Shown: piece after piece, positions 28,391 to 39,031 of the stretch | Numbering within the stretch: position 1 is the stretch's first letter | Layout: every line of letters starts with the position of its first letter | Origin: Variovorax sp. RA8 | GTDB lineage: Bacteria > Pseudomonadota > Gammaproteobacteria > Burkholderiales > Burkholderiaceae_C | NCBI RefSeq assembly: GCF_901827175.1 | Contig: NZ_LR594662.1 | Span: 5,394,001 to 5,458,000 of the forward strand | Direction: 5' to 3' | Length of the DNA stretch: 64,000 nt | Notes under the pieces: generated by a model | Databases searched by the model: none | Told to the model about the DNA's origin: nothing | Seen by the model: the letters and a program-made list of their open reading frames with translations, nothing else | Position numbers and translations under genes: made by a program

Positions 28391-28414
28391 GGCCGAGGTC
28401 GTGTGCAAACGGCT
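28391..28414 (+). repeat. Left terminal inverted repeat of the IS1182-type element
   Basis: The block starts GGCCGAG, then GTGTG and AAACGG. It matches the reverse complement of 30059-30082 at 19 of 24 positions, lying 140 bp beyond the transposase stop codon. Confidence 0.6.
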
Positions 28415-28554
28415 CTTGACTCGCGAGTATGCCGGCCATGCGGCGCTGTGGTCGTCATCGGCGCCACGGAGTCATCGAGTGGTCCCGTCGCACAGACAGC
28501 GGTTTGCCTCGGGGCAGAGTCGCTGCGCAAACTGCGAAGGGCACTTGAAGAGGC

Positions 28555-30003
28555 TCACGCCCCCACCAGCCTGACCGCCTTCATCGTTCTGGCAATACCC
28601 AGGATCGCGATCACCCGCTTCAGGTTGTATGCCAGCACGTGCAGACTCATCTCAGTGTTCACGTGCTCCAGCTTCTTCGTCAGGAAGTGCGTCCAGCCCA
28701 TCCAGTGCTTGAGTGTTCCGAACACGTGCTCCACGGTGCACCTTCTCAGCGTCATCGCGACAGGCTTGCGGTCCAGGCGTTGCTGGACGCGCTCAAGCAC
28801 CTCTTCGTGCTCCCAGCGACGGATGCGGCGATAGTCGCCGGTCGTACACTGCTTTTTCAATGGGCATGAGGGACAGGCACTGGTCCAATAGAGACGCGCT
28901 TGGAGGCCATTTCGCTCGAGCGTGCTGAACCTGTAGATGGCCCGTTCGCCCGCAGGGCACTGATACTCGTCGGCCTTCGCGATGTAGATGAAGTCGCTCT
29001 TGTCGAAGCGGCCTTCGGCCTTGGCGCCCGAGGTCATCGGCTTTGGCACGTAGGTCGTGATGCCTGCGTCCTCGCAGGCCTTGAGCTCCGTGCCGTTGAA
29101 GTAGCCGCGGTCGGCAAGGGCCTGTAGCCTGGTCTTGCCCATCGCCTCGCGTGCAGCCTTGGCCATGTTGCTGAGCTGCGCGCGGTCGTTGCCCTCGTTG
29201 GTGACCTCGTGCGCCACTATCAGGTGGTGCCTGGCGTCGACCGCCGCCTGAACGTTGTAGCCCACCAGGCCGGAGCCCTTGGCTTGCGAGTTCATCGAAC
29301 GCGCATCAGGATCGGTGAGCGAGCGTTGCCCATCAGGCTCCTTCTTCAATTCTTCCTTGGTGCGATCGAGCTGCTTCATCTGCTCGCGCAGCTTCTTGAT
29401 CTTCTCCGTCAACCGCTCGGTCTTGGCCTCTACCTCCGCCGGCTGCGTGCGGTCGGCTGTCTCCAGTGCATCGAGGTAGCGCTGGATGCTCTGCTCGATC
29501 TGCCGCTGACGCGCGTCGATCTTGCCCGCGGTGAAGTTGCGATCGCGGCTGTTGACCGCTTTGAACTTGCTGCCGTCGATGGCCACGATGGCATGAGAGA
29601 ACAACTTGAGGTCGCGGCACAGACCGACGAAGCGGCGGCAAACGTTGCGAATACCGGTTCCGTTATCGTGGCGGAAGTCGGCGATGGTCTTGAAGTCCGG
29701 GGCGAGCCGGCCGGTGAGCCACATCAGCTCGACGTTGCGCTGCGCCTCGCGCTCCAGGCGCCGGCTCGATTGGATACGGTTCAGGTAGCCGTAGATGTAG
29801 AGCTTCAGCAGGACCGAGGGGTGGTACGAAGGTCGGCCGGTGGCTGCCGGATCGACGCCTTCAAAACCCAGTGCATGCAGATCCAGTTCCTCGACGAAGG
29901 CATCGACAACCCGCACCGGGTTGTCTTCGCCTATATAGTCGTCAAGGCACTCTGGCAGCAGAGTGACCTGCTGTCGATCCTCGCCTTCGATGAATCGCTT
30001 CAT
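28555..30003 (-). CDS. IS1182 family transposase
   Basis: A 482-residue DDE transposase starting at ATG 30003 (MKRFIEGEDRQQVTLLPECL). The N-terminal part has ATGRPSYHPSVLLKLYIYGYLNRIQSSRRLE and an acidic residue block IVAIDGSKFKAVNS. A charged coiled-coil segment follows (about residues 175-235), then the second part with ADRGYFNGTELKACEDAGI, CPAGE and a four-Cys zinc-like cluster (CPSCPLKKQC), and the final EHVFGTLKHWMGWTHFLTK with the catalytic Glu. No stop or frameshift interrupts it, so it may be active. Confidence 0.95.
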   Translation of the reverse strand: MKRFIEGEDRQQVTLLPECLDDYIGEDNPVRVVDAFVEELDLHALGFEGVDPAATGRPSYHPSVLLKLYIYGYLNRIQSSRRLEREAQRNVELMWLTGRLAPDFKTIADFRHDNGTGIRNVCRRFVGLCRDLKLFSHAIVAIDGSKFKAVNSRDRNFTAGKIDARQRQIEQSIQRYLDALETADRTQPAEVEAKTERLTEKIKKLREQMKQLDRTKEELKKEPDGQRSLTDPDARSMNSQAKGSGLVGYNVQAAVDARHHLIVAHEVTNEGNDRAQLSNMAKAAREAMGKTRLQALADRGYFNGTELKACEDAGITTYVPKPMTSGAKAEGRFDKSDFIYIAKADEYQCPAGERAIYRFSTLERNGLQARLYWTSACPSCPLKKQCTTGDYRRIRRWEHEEVLERVQQRLDRKPVAMTLRRCTVEHVFGTLKHWMGWTHFLTKKLEHVNTEMSLHVLAYNLKRVIAILGIARTMKAVRLVGA

Positions 30004-30058
30004 GTGGCTGCCCTTCAGTAGCGTTGCCACAATCTAGGCGAGCACCGTCACCTATTCA

Positions 30059-30082
30059 ACCCGTTTTCACACAGGCTCGGCC
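30059..30082 (-). repeat. Right terminal inverted repeat of the IS1182-type element
   Basis: Partner of 28391-28414: read on the minus strand it starts GGCCGAG, then GTGTG and AAACGG. It lies 55 bp upstream of the transposase ATG. Confidence 0.6.
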
Positions 30083-30594
30083 GTCACTTGCCGTCTGCCC
30101 TAATGGCCGCGACCTTGTACACCGCGTCATTCTTGTCGTAGGTCGTCCAAGTTCAGCGTTGCGCTCCACGCTCAAAGGAGCTCTGCCAGCTTCAAACGAC
30201 ACAGCGCCGAAGAACTCGGAAGTCGAACGGTCAAGGTCGGTCTTTGCAAACACGCAACGCGCCTTGACGGAAGCTCGAGATAACGGTCGACAACTTTGGA
30301 CATGACCACCGAGGCCACGAACTCGGAAGGCCAGACCGGCTCCTGCCGCGCCTGCGTCAAGCCCTGCGAGCATCCATGAACGTCAAAATGTAATACAAAT
30401 TGACTAGTTCAATATCGCGGCCGTTAAATGGCCAAGGCCACCCACCTCGCCCTGGCCTGAAACCACCAATGAGACCCGCATGAACTTCGTCGACTGGTGT
30501 GTGAACCTCCAAGCCAGACTGGCAACTTTGGCGCGTAGCAATCAGACTTTCAAAGTTCCAATCTGAGCGGGTGCCTGCTCAAAGGAGAGATGAC
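30083..30594. other. Intergenic stretch without a recognisable gene
   Basis: About 510 bp between the insertion sequence and the small conserved gene. No frame shows a family motif; the right end, more AT-rich around 30380-30420, should hold the promoter for the gene at 30595. Confidence 0.4.
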
Positions 30595-30873
30595 ATGCCC
30601 AAAGTAGTAATCACAGCGCAGATTGAAGACCCGGACAAGTGGGAGAAGGGCTTCCGGACCCACGGTCCGCTTTTCAGGAGCCAAACCGTAACCAAGCCAA
30701 TTAGTTTCGCGACCATCGCAGGCAATCAAGTCGCGGTGTGCGCCGAGCCCGATGACTTGGACGCGTTCATGAAGGGCATGGATTCCCCCGCGACGGCGGA
30801 AGCCATGGCCTTCGATGGCGTAAAGAGAGAGACCGTCAAAATATTCGTCCTGGACAAGGAATTCAAGGTCTAG
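30595..30873 (+). CDS. Conserved small protein, possible dimeric alpha/beta-barrel (ABM-like) fold
   Basis: A 92-residue protein with a good AAAGGAGAG ribosome site before ATG 30595. The sequence starts MPKVVITAQIEDPDKWEKGF, has a central VAVCAEPDDLDAFMKGMDSP segment and ends KRETVKIFVLDKEFKV. The beta-alpha-beta pattern and length resemble antibiotic-biosynthesis-monooxygenase-like or other dimeric ferredoxin-fold proteins, but no active-site residue identifies a reaction. It stands alone; function unknown. Confidence 0.75.
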   Translation: MPKVVITAQIEDPDKWEKGFRTHGPLFRSQTVTKPISFATIAGNQVAVCAEPDDLDAFMKGMDSPATAEAMAFDGVKRETVKIFVLDKEFKV

Positions 30874-31473
30874 TGAGCGTCTCGCGCGAGATATTGAACA
30901 CGCGCTCGCCGTTGGGCATCGCCATCGTGCCGGGACGCTCCGCGCGGGCGGTTGTGCAAAGCGGCACCTGCGCCTCAGGTTGCGGACTGGATGCCGTGCG
31001 CGTAGCAGCCGCTTGCCATCCTCAAGTTTGAGGAGCCGTCTCGCGTGGGGCGCGCCTCGCAGTGCGCGTCGCATGAGATTGCGGCATGCGCTCCGATGTT
31101 GTCCTGCCGCGTTCAGGCATCGTCCTTCTCCGGCTCCTGACACGCCAAAGTCCATCCTCCTTGCCGTGGCTGTACTGACCTTCGGAAACCGCCTAGCGGA
31201 AGTTGATGGCTCCCGACTCGTAGGGAATCCCGGCGATGGTGAGGTCGGCTTCGATGCTCATGCCTTGGCGTTGACAGGGCGGTTTGGCGGGCGGTCTGGA
31301 AGGTCCGGTGTTGGCCGACTGTTGCCCGCCGTGTGGTTGGCGCACTGCTTCGGGAGTGGCCAGGATTGTGCTTCGTCGGAGCTGCTCGCCACCGTCACGG
31401 CCCTAGAAGCGCTAGTCCCGACCTAGCGGCACCGCCATAGTTGCCTTCAGATGCCAGGTGGCCGTTGCAGGAA
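30874..31473. other. Intergenic stretch with probable decayed coding sequence
   Basis: About 600 bp without an intact gene. On the minus strand near 31260-31140 there is a coherent-looking run (MSIEADLTIAGIPYESGAINF), a stop, then the same frame continuing AVSEGQYSHGKEDGLWRV, which suggests a broken gene of unknown family. The remaining frames look like GC-rich chance frames. Confidence 0.35.
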
Positions 31474-31785
31474 CTATTTCCTCGTCAGCAGCAGTTGACC
31501 CACTTTTTGCAGTCTTTCCTTGAGGCCGCCTGCGATCACGCGGAGGACACCAGGCAACTCGATTTCCATCACTACGGCGGCGTCGAGCACGTCGATGACA
31601 CCGGAGACCGTCTGACCCAGCGCCGCGACGCTGAAAATGAGCCGGTCACCATCCCAGCGCTCGCTGCGGGCCCCGCTGCTGCCCGGCAACGGGTTGATGA
31701 TCTTAGCGAAACCGGCCTCGATGCGGCGTCGGGCCTCTGCGCGACCGAGCTCATGTGGAACGCTAATGATGATGGGCGACGCCAT
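31474..31785 (-). CDS. Polyhydroxyalkanoic acid system family protein
   Basis: A 103-residue protein starting at ATG 31785 (MASPIIISVPHELGRAEARRRI). The family pattern is clear: VPHELGRAEARRRIE near the start, then the WDGDRLIFSVAALGQTVSGVIDV beta segment and a final GLKERLQKVGQLLL helix. Such small proteins occur with polyhydroxyalkanoate genes, but no pha gene is in this window, and the molecular role is unknown. The in-frame extension to 31821 is not supported. Confidence 0.85.
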   Translation of the reverse strand: MASPIIISVPHELGRAEARRRIEAGFAKIINPLPGSSGARSERWDGDRLIFSVAALGQTVSGVIDVLDAAVVMEIELPGVLRVIAGGLKERLQKVGQLLLTRK

Positions 31786-32199
31786 GGGAACTAGCGTGCC
31801 GCGAATCGTCGCGCTGGGCAAGGGCTTGCAGCAGGCGATTGGCCGGCGGGCCGCCGAATGCGACTTGATTGCTGGCTAGGACGTCCACCCGTCCCCGCTC
31901 CCCGGCGTTGCGCAGGCGGGCACTAAATACCGGGCGCTAGAAGCCGCTGCCCTTGGTTTCCGCCTTCTGCGACGCGCCGCTGATGATGTGGCGGGCAGCC
32001 GTCCCTAGGTTAGGCCAGCTGTAGTCCGTTCGAGCATCGGGTCAGGGCGGCCCGTCCGTAGCACGATTCCACAACCGGACAGCCCGCCGTTGGCAAACGC
32101 GAGCTCGATCCGAGGAAGCGCTCTGTAGGTCGTGGCGCCTCCGGAGTGGCACCCCTTAAGACCAAAAAGAATGTCAGTGAATCCCTAAATAACGGGCAA
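31786..32199. other. Intergenic stretch, possible relic on the minus strand
   Basis: About 410 bp. The minus strand near 31880-31800 reads VLASNQVAFGGPPANRLLQALAQ, a coherent-looking peptide with no proper start, immediately upstream of the PHA-system gene; I could not assign a family. No other feature was recognised. Confidence 0.3.
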
Positions 32200-32208
32200 T
32201 GATATAAT
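32200..32208 (+). promoter_or_regulatory. Extended -10 promoter element (TGnTATAAT)
   Basis: TGATATAAT is a perfect extended -10 hexamer at 32200-32208 in an AT-rich patch that stands out from the GC-rich surroundings. No good -35 lies upstream, as is usual for extended -10 promoters. Transcription rightward would make a leader of about 200 nt before the 69-residue gene at 32416 and then the RRM gene. Confidence 0.5.
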
Positions 32209-32415
32209 GGGGTTGTTGCAGTCACGGCGCTTGATCGTCAGTTGCCGCAGCGCCTGCTCAGGGGCGGGAATCCGCCCCATGCAGGTCCGCGTTTTGCGAC
32301 CTTTGTCGCCCTGTTGGTCTGTAGAGCTGCAGCCAACTGAGTTCCTAGATGGCTCGCGCAGGTTGATTCAAGCCTGCGATCCTGAATGAATTAGATTCCA
32401 AAAACCGCCATTGCC

Positions 32416-32625
32416 ATGGGCAAGTACGTCGTTTCGCCCGCGACACAGCAGACCGATTGTGGCCGCTTTCGCGCCTCCTTCTCGCTCCATCGTTCTCAGG
32501 GTAACGGCAGCTACTGTCGAGTATTCCGTTTTGACAAACCCTTTGCCTCGCGCGAAGCCGCCCGGCTTTTCGCAGTCACACAGGGTTGGCTTCAAACGTG
32601 CATGCCCCACCCTCCTACGTGCTGA
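32416..32625 (+). CDS. Hypothetical conserved-looking small protein (69 aa)
   Basis: The frame starts MGKYVVSPATQQTDCGRFRA and includes a mid SLHRSQGNGSYCRVFRFD stretch and a helical FASREAARLFAVTQGWLQ. The composition is balanced, unlike antisense frames here, and the end pattern (F-x-S-R-E-A-A-x-x-x-A-x-x-Q-G) is what I expect of a small DUF repeated in Comamonadaceae. It lies 117 bp upstream of the RRM gene on the same strand. Function unknown. Confidence 0.55.
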   Translation: MGKYVVSPATQQTDCGRFRASFSLHRSQGNGSYCRVFRFDKPFASREAARLFAVTQGWLQTCMPHPPTC

Positions 32626-32742
32626 TGATCTGCTGCCGCAGATCCCATTTTCCCTTGCCAGTTGCTGCGGACTCCCGCTCCGCACAGCCGACTCCCAACG
32701 GCGCGACACCCGTTGCGCACTTCTTTCAGAAAGGCTCTTTCC

Positions 32743-33093
32743 ATGAGCACCAAAATCTACGTGGGCAACCTGCCCTACTCCGTGACCGATTCCAGCCTTG
32801 AAAGCAACTTTGCCGAGTTTGGCAATGTCTCTTCGGCCAAGGTCATGATGGACCGTGAAACCGGCCGCTCCAAGGGCTTCGGCTTTGTGGAAATGGCTTC
32901 TGCCGAAGTCGCCCAAGCCGCGATCAACGGTCTGAACGGCATGACCGTCGATGGACGCTCGATTGTCGTGAACCTCGCCCGCCCCCGCGAAGAGCGTGGC
33001 GGCGCAGGTGGCTACAGCGCGGCTGGTTACAGTACAGCAAGGCGCTCGGACATTGGCTATGGCACGGGTGGTTACGGCGGTGGTCGCTACTGA
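32743..33093 (+). CDS. RNA-binding protein with one RRM domain
   Basis: A 116-residue protein starting at ATG 32743. The RRM has RNP2 KIYVGNLPYSV at about residues 4-13 and RNP1 KGFGFVEM at about 44-51, ending at about residue 80, then a Gly/Tyr-rich tail (GGYSAAGYS...GGYGGGRY). This is the cyanobacterial/betaproteobacterial Rbp type that binds single-stranded RNA and is often cold-induced. A strong rho-independent terminator follows at 33116-33143, so it is the last gene of its transcript. Confidence 0.93.
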   Translation: MSTKIYVGNLPYSVTDSSLESNFAEFGNVSSAKVMMDRETGRSKGFGFVEMASAEVAQAAINGLNGMTVDGRSIVVNLARPREERGGAGGYSAAGYSTARRSDIGYGTGGYGGGRY

Positions 33094-33115
33094 GGCCAGT
33101 AACATCTTCTAAAAC

Positions 33116-33143
33116 AAAACGGCTCTCTTGAGCCGTTTTTTTT
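33116..33143 (+). terminator. Rho-independent terminator of the RRM gene
   Basis: AAAACGGCTC, loop TCTT, GAGCCGTTTT: a perfect 10-bp stem with four-base loop, with the U run extending to eight T (33136-33143). It lies 23 bp after the RRM stop codon. Confidence 0.93.
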
Positions 33144-33170
33144 GGCCGACCTTCGCCGGGTGCTGGCTCA

Positions 33171-33275
33171 CTAACGTAGTCGGATGGCCCAAATTTCCTT
33201 GAGCCTGAAGGGAGTCTTGTGCCCGACAAGCTTGCCCTTGTTCCACGGCTCTCGATGACTCGTAGTTGCTTCCAT
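33171..33275 (-). pseudogene. Tyrosine recombinase/integrase N-terminal relic
   Basis: ATG 33275 starts MEATTSHREPWNKGKLVGHK, then TPFRLKEIWAIRLR and a TAG at 33171. This is the start of the same recombinase family as 11872-12156 (NKGKLIGQKAPLKAKEVWSIRTHL), and the two even share the CATCATGGAA sequence around the start codon. Only 34 residues remain, ending just before the first catalytic Arg. Confidence 0.75.
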
Positions 33276-33572
33276 GATGAGCGCCTATATGGGATTGAAG
33301 CTTCAGTCTGCGCCGACGGTGATCACGACAGGCCGCGAGATTCTTCCGCGGGGGGCGGGGCGATTTGGGGAGGTTGACCTTCACCCGGCGGACATTCAGC
33401 GCCAATGTCTGGAGGAACTGCATCGCAAACAGCGCCGAGTTCAACGCGATGGTGACCGAAACCCGCGCCCTGCTATCGCTCTACGCCGAGTTGGGGCGCC
33501 GACTCGCGACGCACGAAGTCAGCGCCGCCGATCAGACATGGCCCGCAGCTTGCTAAACCCAAGCCAATGATC
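33276..33572. other. Intergenic stretch without a confident gene
   Basis: About 300 bp. A short plus-strand frame at 33365-33556 contains EFNAMVTETRALLSLYAELGRRL, an amphipathic helix-like run, but has no convincing ribosome site, and I do not call it a gene. Confidence 0.35.
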
Positions 33573-33615
33573 GAAAATTTTCTTCCCTTGCACCACAATG
33601 TAATTTTCTTTACAT
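33573..33615. promoter_or_regulatory. Two adjacent palindromes: operator candidates for the RpiR/MurR regulator
   Basis: GAAAATTTTC at 33573-33582 is a perfect 10-bp palindrome. ATGTAA, six-base spacer, TTACAT at 33598-33615 is a second one with perfect 6-base arms. The second strongly resembles the TGTA...TACA operators known for RpiR-family regulators such as HexR. Both lie in a short AT-rich island 42-84 bp before the regulator ATG, so autoregulation and control of the peptide operon are likely (inference). Confidence 0.55.
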
Positions 33616-33656
33616 CCCCCGCACCCTGAACGGGCGAGTACCCCACAACCCACCGC

Positions 33657-34607
33657 ATGCCGGCTACCCCCGCAGCCACCACCGTCGCCCAGCGCATCGC
33701 CCAGGCCTTGCCGCAGCTGACCCCCTCGCACCGCCAGGTGGCCGACTACGTGCTCGAGCGCCCGCTGCAGGTCGCCACCTTGCCCATCGACGAGCTGGCC
33801 GCTGCCGTCGGCGTCTCGGTAGCCACCGCCAACCGCTTCGCCCGCGCGCTGGGCTTCGACGGCTACGCCAGTTTCCGCGCCGAGCTGGTGCGCGGCTTCG
33901 AGCCGCTGGTGGCCCCCGTCGAGCGCCTGCGCGGCAACCTGGCCCGCCCCTCGACGGTGGCCGAGGTGTTCGCGATGGCCCTGGAAGAAAGCCAGGACAA
34001 CATCGGCGCAACACGCCAGGCCCTGGACCCCGCCTCCTGCGAGGCCGCGGTAGCTCGCGTGCTGGGCGCCCGCACGGTCTTCATCGCCGGCTTCGGCGCC
34101 AGCGCCTGGCTGGCCGGGCTGCTGCATCATGGGCTGGATGCCTACTGCGCCGACGTGCGCCTGCTGTCCTCGGTCAGCGGCGTCACGCATGGCGCGCGCG
34201 CCCTGTCGCGCGGCGGGCCGCAGGACCTGCTGGTGGCGCTGACCTTCCCGCGCTACCTGACCGATACCGTGGCGCTGACCGGCCTCGCGCGCAGCCAGGG
34301 CGTCGGCGTGCTGGCACTGACCGACCGGCCCAGCTCGCCGATCGCGCCGCTGGCCGATGTCACCCTCTACGCGCAGACCGAAACCCGGTATCGTCCCAAT
34401 TGCGAGACCAGCGTGCTGGCGCTGATCGAGGCCCTGACCAGTGCAGTGGCCCTGCGCGCCCCGCAGGCCTACCAGGCCGCAAGCAAGGTGGTGCATGCCG
34501 TGATGCCCTGGCTGCACGGCGCGCAGGGCCTGCGGACCGCGAACACGCCGAGAATGAAGCAGAGGCCGGCGCCGCGCGCGCCAGCCGGAAAGAAGAAGCC
34601 CCGATGA
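33657..34607 (+). CDS. MurR/RpiR family transcriptional regulator
   Basis: A 316-residue regulator. Residues about 1-80 are the HTH_6 domain (LTPSHRQVADYVLE, then VGVSVATANRFARALGFDGYASFR). Residues about 125-260 are a SIS phosphosugar-binding domain (FIAGFGASAWLAGLL, VALTFPRY). In this family the SIS domain senses sugar phosphates, often amino sugars such as MurNAc-6-P. It heads an eight-gene operon for peptide uptake and cleavage, and its stop overlaps the next ATG by 4 bp. Confidence 0.92.
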   Translation: MPATPAATTVAQRIAQALPQLTPSHRQVADYVLERPLQVATLPIDELAAAVGVSVATANRFARALGFDGYASFRAELVRGFEPLVAPVERLRGNLARPSTVAEVFAMALEESQDNIGATRQALDPASCEAAVARVLGARTVFIAGFGASAWLAGLLHHGLDAYCADVRLLSSVSGVTHGARALSRGGPQDLLVALTFPRYLTDTVALTGLARSQGVGVLALTDRPSSPIAPLADVTLYAQTETRYRPNCETSVLALIEALTSAVALRAPQAYQAASKVVHAVMPWLHGAQGLRTANTPRMKQRPAPRAPAGKKKPR

Positions 34608-35556
34608 GAACGACACCCGTCATTGCCATCCACGGCGGCGCCGGCACGATCAGCGCCGCAGCGCTGGACGCCGGCGCAGCGCAGGCCTACCACGAGGCGC
34701 TGCGCGCCATCGTGCAAGCCGGCCAGGCGCTGCTGCTGGGTGGCGCCTCCGCGCTCGACGCGGTCTGCCTCGCGGTCGAGATGCTGGAGGAATGCCCGCT
34801 CTTCAATGCCGGCCGCGGCGCGGTGTTCACCCACGCGGGCACGCACGAGCTCGACGCGGCCGTGATGAACGGTGCCGACCTGCGCGCCGGCGCGATCGCC
34901 TGCGTGAGCCGCATCCGCCGCCCGGTGCGCGCCGCGCGTGCGGTGATGGAGGACGGCGCCCACGTGCTGCTGGTCGGCGCAGGCGCCGAGGACTTCGCGC
35001 GCGAGCGCGGGCTGGAGATGGTGGACCCGGCCTGGTTCTCCACCGAGGCGCGGCGCGCCCAGCTGGAACGCGCGCAGGCCGCCGGCCGCGTCGCGCTCGA
35101 CCACGACGGCACGGCGAACACCGGCGCGCCGCTGGACGAGGGCCGCAAGTTCGGCACCGTCGGCGCCGTCGCGCTCGACATGCAAGGCCACCTCGCGGCC
35201 GCCACGTCCACCGGCGGCATGACCAACAAGCGCGTCGGCCGCGTCGGCGATTCGCCGCTGATCGGCGCCGGCACCTATGCCGATGACAAGCGCGCCGCCG
35301 TGTCGTGCACCGGCAGCGGCGAGATGTTCATCCGCGCGGCCGCAGCGTATGACGTCTGCGCGCGCATGCGCTATGCGGGCCAGTCGCTGGCGCAGGCGGC
35401 GCAGGCGGTGGTGATGCAGTCGCTGCCGTCGATCGGCGGCAGCGGCGGGCTGATCGCGGTCGATCGCAACGGCAACGTCTGCATGCCCTTCAACACCGAT
35501 GGCATGTACCGCGGCCATGCGCGCGGCACTGAGGCGCCGCAGACCGCCATCCACCG

Positions 35557-35560
<4 letters not shown>
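34604..35560 (+). CDS. iaaA: Isoaspartyl peptidase / plant-type L-asparaginase (Ntn-hydrolase)
   Basis: A 318-residue precursor that self-cleaves at Thr185 in [12 protein letters not shown] to give two subunits; the new N-terminal Thr is the nucleophile. Other conserved blocks are IHGGAGTI at the start and [26 protein letters not shown] after the cut. The enzyme hydrolyses beta-aspartyl dipeptides and asparagine. It overlaps its neighbours by ATGA on both sides (34604 and 35557), so it is tightly co-translated with the regulator and the transporter ATPase, as in the E. coli iaaA-gsiABCD locus. Confidence 0.95.
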
Positions 35561-37455
<1,895 letters not shown>

Positions 37456-37476
37456 TTTTTTCAAAGGAGTCTTCGC

Positions 37477-39012
37477 ATGAACAAGCGTCTTACCCGAATC
37501 GCAGCCGCCCTCGCGCTGGCCGGTCTCGCCCTGTCGGCGCAGGCGGCCAAGGACGTGGTCGTGGCCGTGCAGTCCAACTTCACCACCACCGATCCCTACG
37601 ACGCCAACGACACGCTCTCGCAGGCAGTGGCCAAGTCCTTCTACCAGGGGCTCTACGGCTTCGACAAGGACATGAAGATGGTGCCGGTGCTGGCCACCGG
37701 CCACACCGTGAGCAAGGACGGGCTGGTGTACACCGTCAAGCTGCGCACCGGTGTCCAGTTCCACGACGGCACGCCCTTCAACGCCGAAGCCGTGAAGGCG
37801 ACCTTCGACCGCGTGACCAACCCGGACAACAAGCTCAAGCGCTACAACCTCTACAAGAACATCGCCAAGACCGAGGCGGTCGATGCGAGCACGGTGCGCT
37901 TCACGCTGACCGAGCCCTTCTCGCCCTTCATCAACACGCTCGCCCACCCGTCGGGCGTGATCATCTCGCCGGCCGCGCTGGCCAAGTTCGGCAGCAAGGG
38001 CATCGCGCAGAACCCCGTGGGCACCGGCCCGTTCAAGTTCGTCGAGTGGAAGTCCACCGACTACCTGAAGGTCGCCAAGTTCGACGGCTACTGGAAGAAG
38101 GGCTATCCGAAGGTCGACACGATCACCTTCCGGCCGGTGGTCGACAACAACACGCGCGCCGCGATGATGCAGACCAACGAGGCGCACTTCGCCTTCCCGA
38201 TGCCGCCGGAAGCCGCCGAGACCCTGAAGGGCAAGCCCAGCCTGGAGGTGACCAGCTCGCCCTCGATCATTCATCGATACATCTCGATGAACACGCAGCA
38301 GAAGCCTTTCGACAACCCGAAGGTGCGCCAGGCCATCAACTATGCGATCAACAAGGAAGCACTGGTCAAGGTGGCGTTCTCGGGCTATGCCATCCCGGCG
38401 GAGGGCGTGCTGCCCAAGGGCATCGATGGCGCGTCGAAGCTCGGCCCCTGGCCCTACGACCCGGCCAAGGCGCGCGAGCTGCTGAAGGAGGCCGGCTACC
38501 CGAACGGCTTCGAGAGCACGCTCTGGTCGGCCTACAACTACACGACGGCGCAGAAGGTGATCCAGTTCGTGCAGCAGCAGCTGGCGCAGGTCGGCATCAA
38601 GGTACAGGTGCAGGCGCTGGAGGCCGGGCAGCGCGTGGAGCGCGTCGAGAGCGCGCAAGACCCGGCCACCGCGCCGGTGCGCATGTACTACGTGGGCTGG
38701 TCCTCGTCCACCGGCGAGGCCGACTGGGCGATGCGCCCGCTGCTGGCGTCCGAATCGTTCCCGCCGCGCCTCTTCAACACCGCGTACTACAAGAACGACG
38801 AGGTCGATGCCGACATCAAGAAGGCGCTGGTCACCACCGACCCGGCCGCCAAGGCCAAGATCTACGCCGACGCGCAAAAGCGCATCTGGGACGACGCGCC
38901 GTGGGCCTTCCTCGTGACGGAGCAGCTGTTGTCGGTGCGGGCGCGCAACCTGACGGGCTTCTACGTGATTCCGGACGGCAGCTTCAACTTCGACGACGTC
39001 GAGCTGAAGTGA
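37477..39012 (+). CDS. gsiB: Peptide/glutathione ABC transporter substrate-binding protein (SBP_bac_5, GsiB-like)
   Basis: A 511-residue family 5 periplasmic receptor with an N-terminal signal peptide (cut about AQAAK, residue 24). Family blocks are [38 protein letters not shown] and [19 protein letters not shown]. It has a ribosome site GGAG 11 bp before the ATG and directly follows the ATPase gene. It binds small peptides; the neighbouring peptidases suggest isoaspartyl, beta- or D-peptides as ligands. Confidence 0.93.
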   Translation: MNKRLTRIAAALALAGLALSAQAAKDVVVAVQSNFTTTDPYDANDTLSQAVAKSFYQGLYGFDKDMKMVPVLATGHTVSKDGLVYTVKLRTGVQFHDGTPFNAEAVKATFDRVTNPDNKLKRYNLYKNIAKTEAVDASTVRFTLTEPFSPFINTLAHPSGVIISPAALAKFGSKGIAQNPVGTGPFKFVEWKSTDYLKVAKFDGYWKKGYPKVDTITFRPVVDNNTRAAMMQTNEAHFAFPMPPEAAETLKGKPSLEVTSSPSIIHRYISMNTQQKPFDNPKVRQAINYAINKEALVKVAFSGYAIPAEGVLPKGIDGASKLGPWPYDPAKARELLKEAGYPNGFESTLWSAYNYTTAQKVIQFVQQQLAQVGIKVQVQALEAGQRVERVESAQDPATAPVRMYYVGWSSSTGEADWAMRPLLASESFPPRLFNTAYYKNDEVDADIKKALVTTDPAAKAKIYADAQKRIWDDAPWAFLVTEQLLSVRARNLTGFYVIPDGSFNFDDVELK

Positions 39013-39031
39013 TCCTGCACGCGGCACGTTC

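Larger units (their letters stand above)
28391..30082 (-). mobile_element. IS1182-family insertion sequence (about 1.69 kb)
   Basis: A single intact transposase gene is flanked by imperfect terminal inverted repeats that I located by eye: 28391-28414 and 30059-30082, both beginning GGCCGAG outward-in and sharing GTGTG and AAACGG blocks, 19 of 24 matches. The resulting length fits the family. No clear target-site duplication is visible, so exact ends may be off by a few bases. Confidence 0.75.

Noticed and set aside
11500..33300. The idea that the whole segment between the two recombinase relics is one integrative element
   Set aside because: No matching attachment repeats, no tRNA target and no mobilisation or conjugation genes; both relics point the same way and lack catalytic parts, while the genes between are ordinary metabolism.
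33365..33556. Short plus-strand frame with a helical stretch (EFNAMVTETRALLSLYAELG)
   Set aside because: No ribosome site, no family and location in a relic zone; support is too weak to call a gene.
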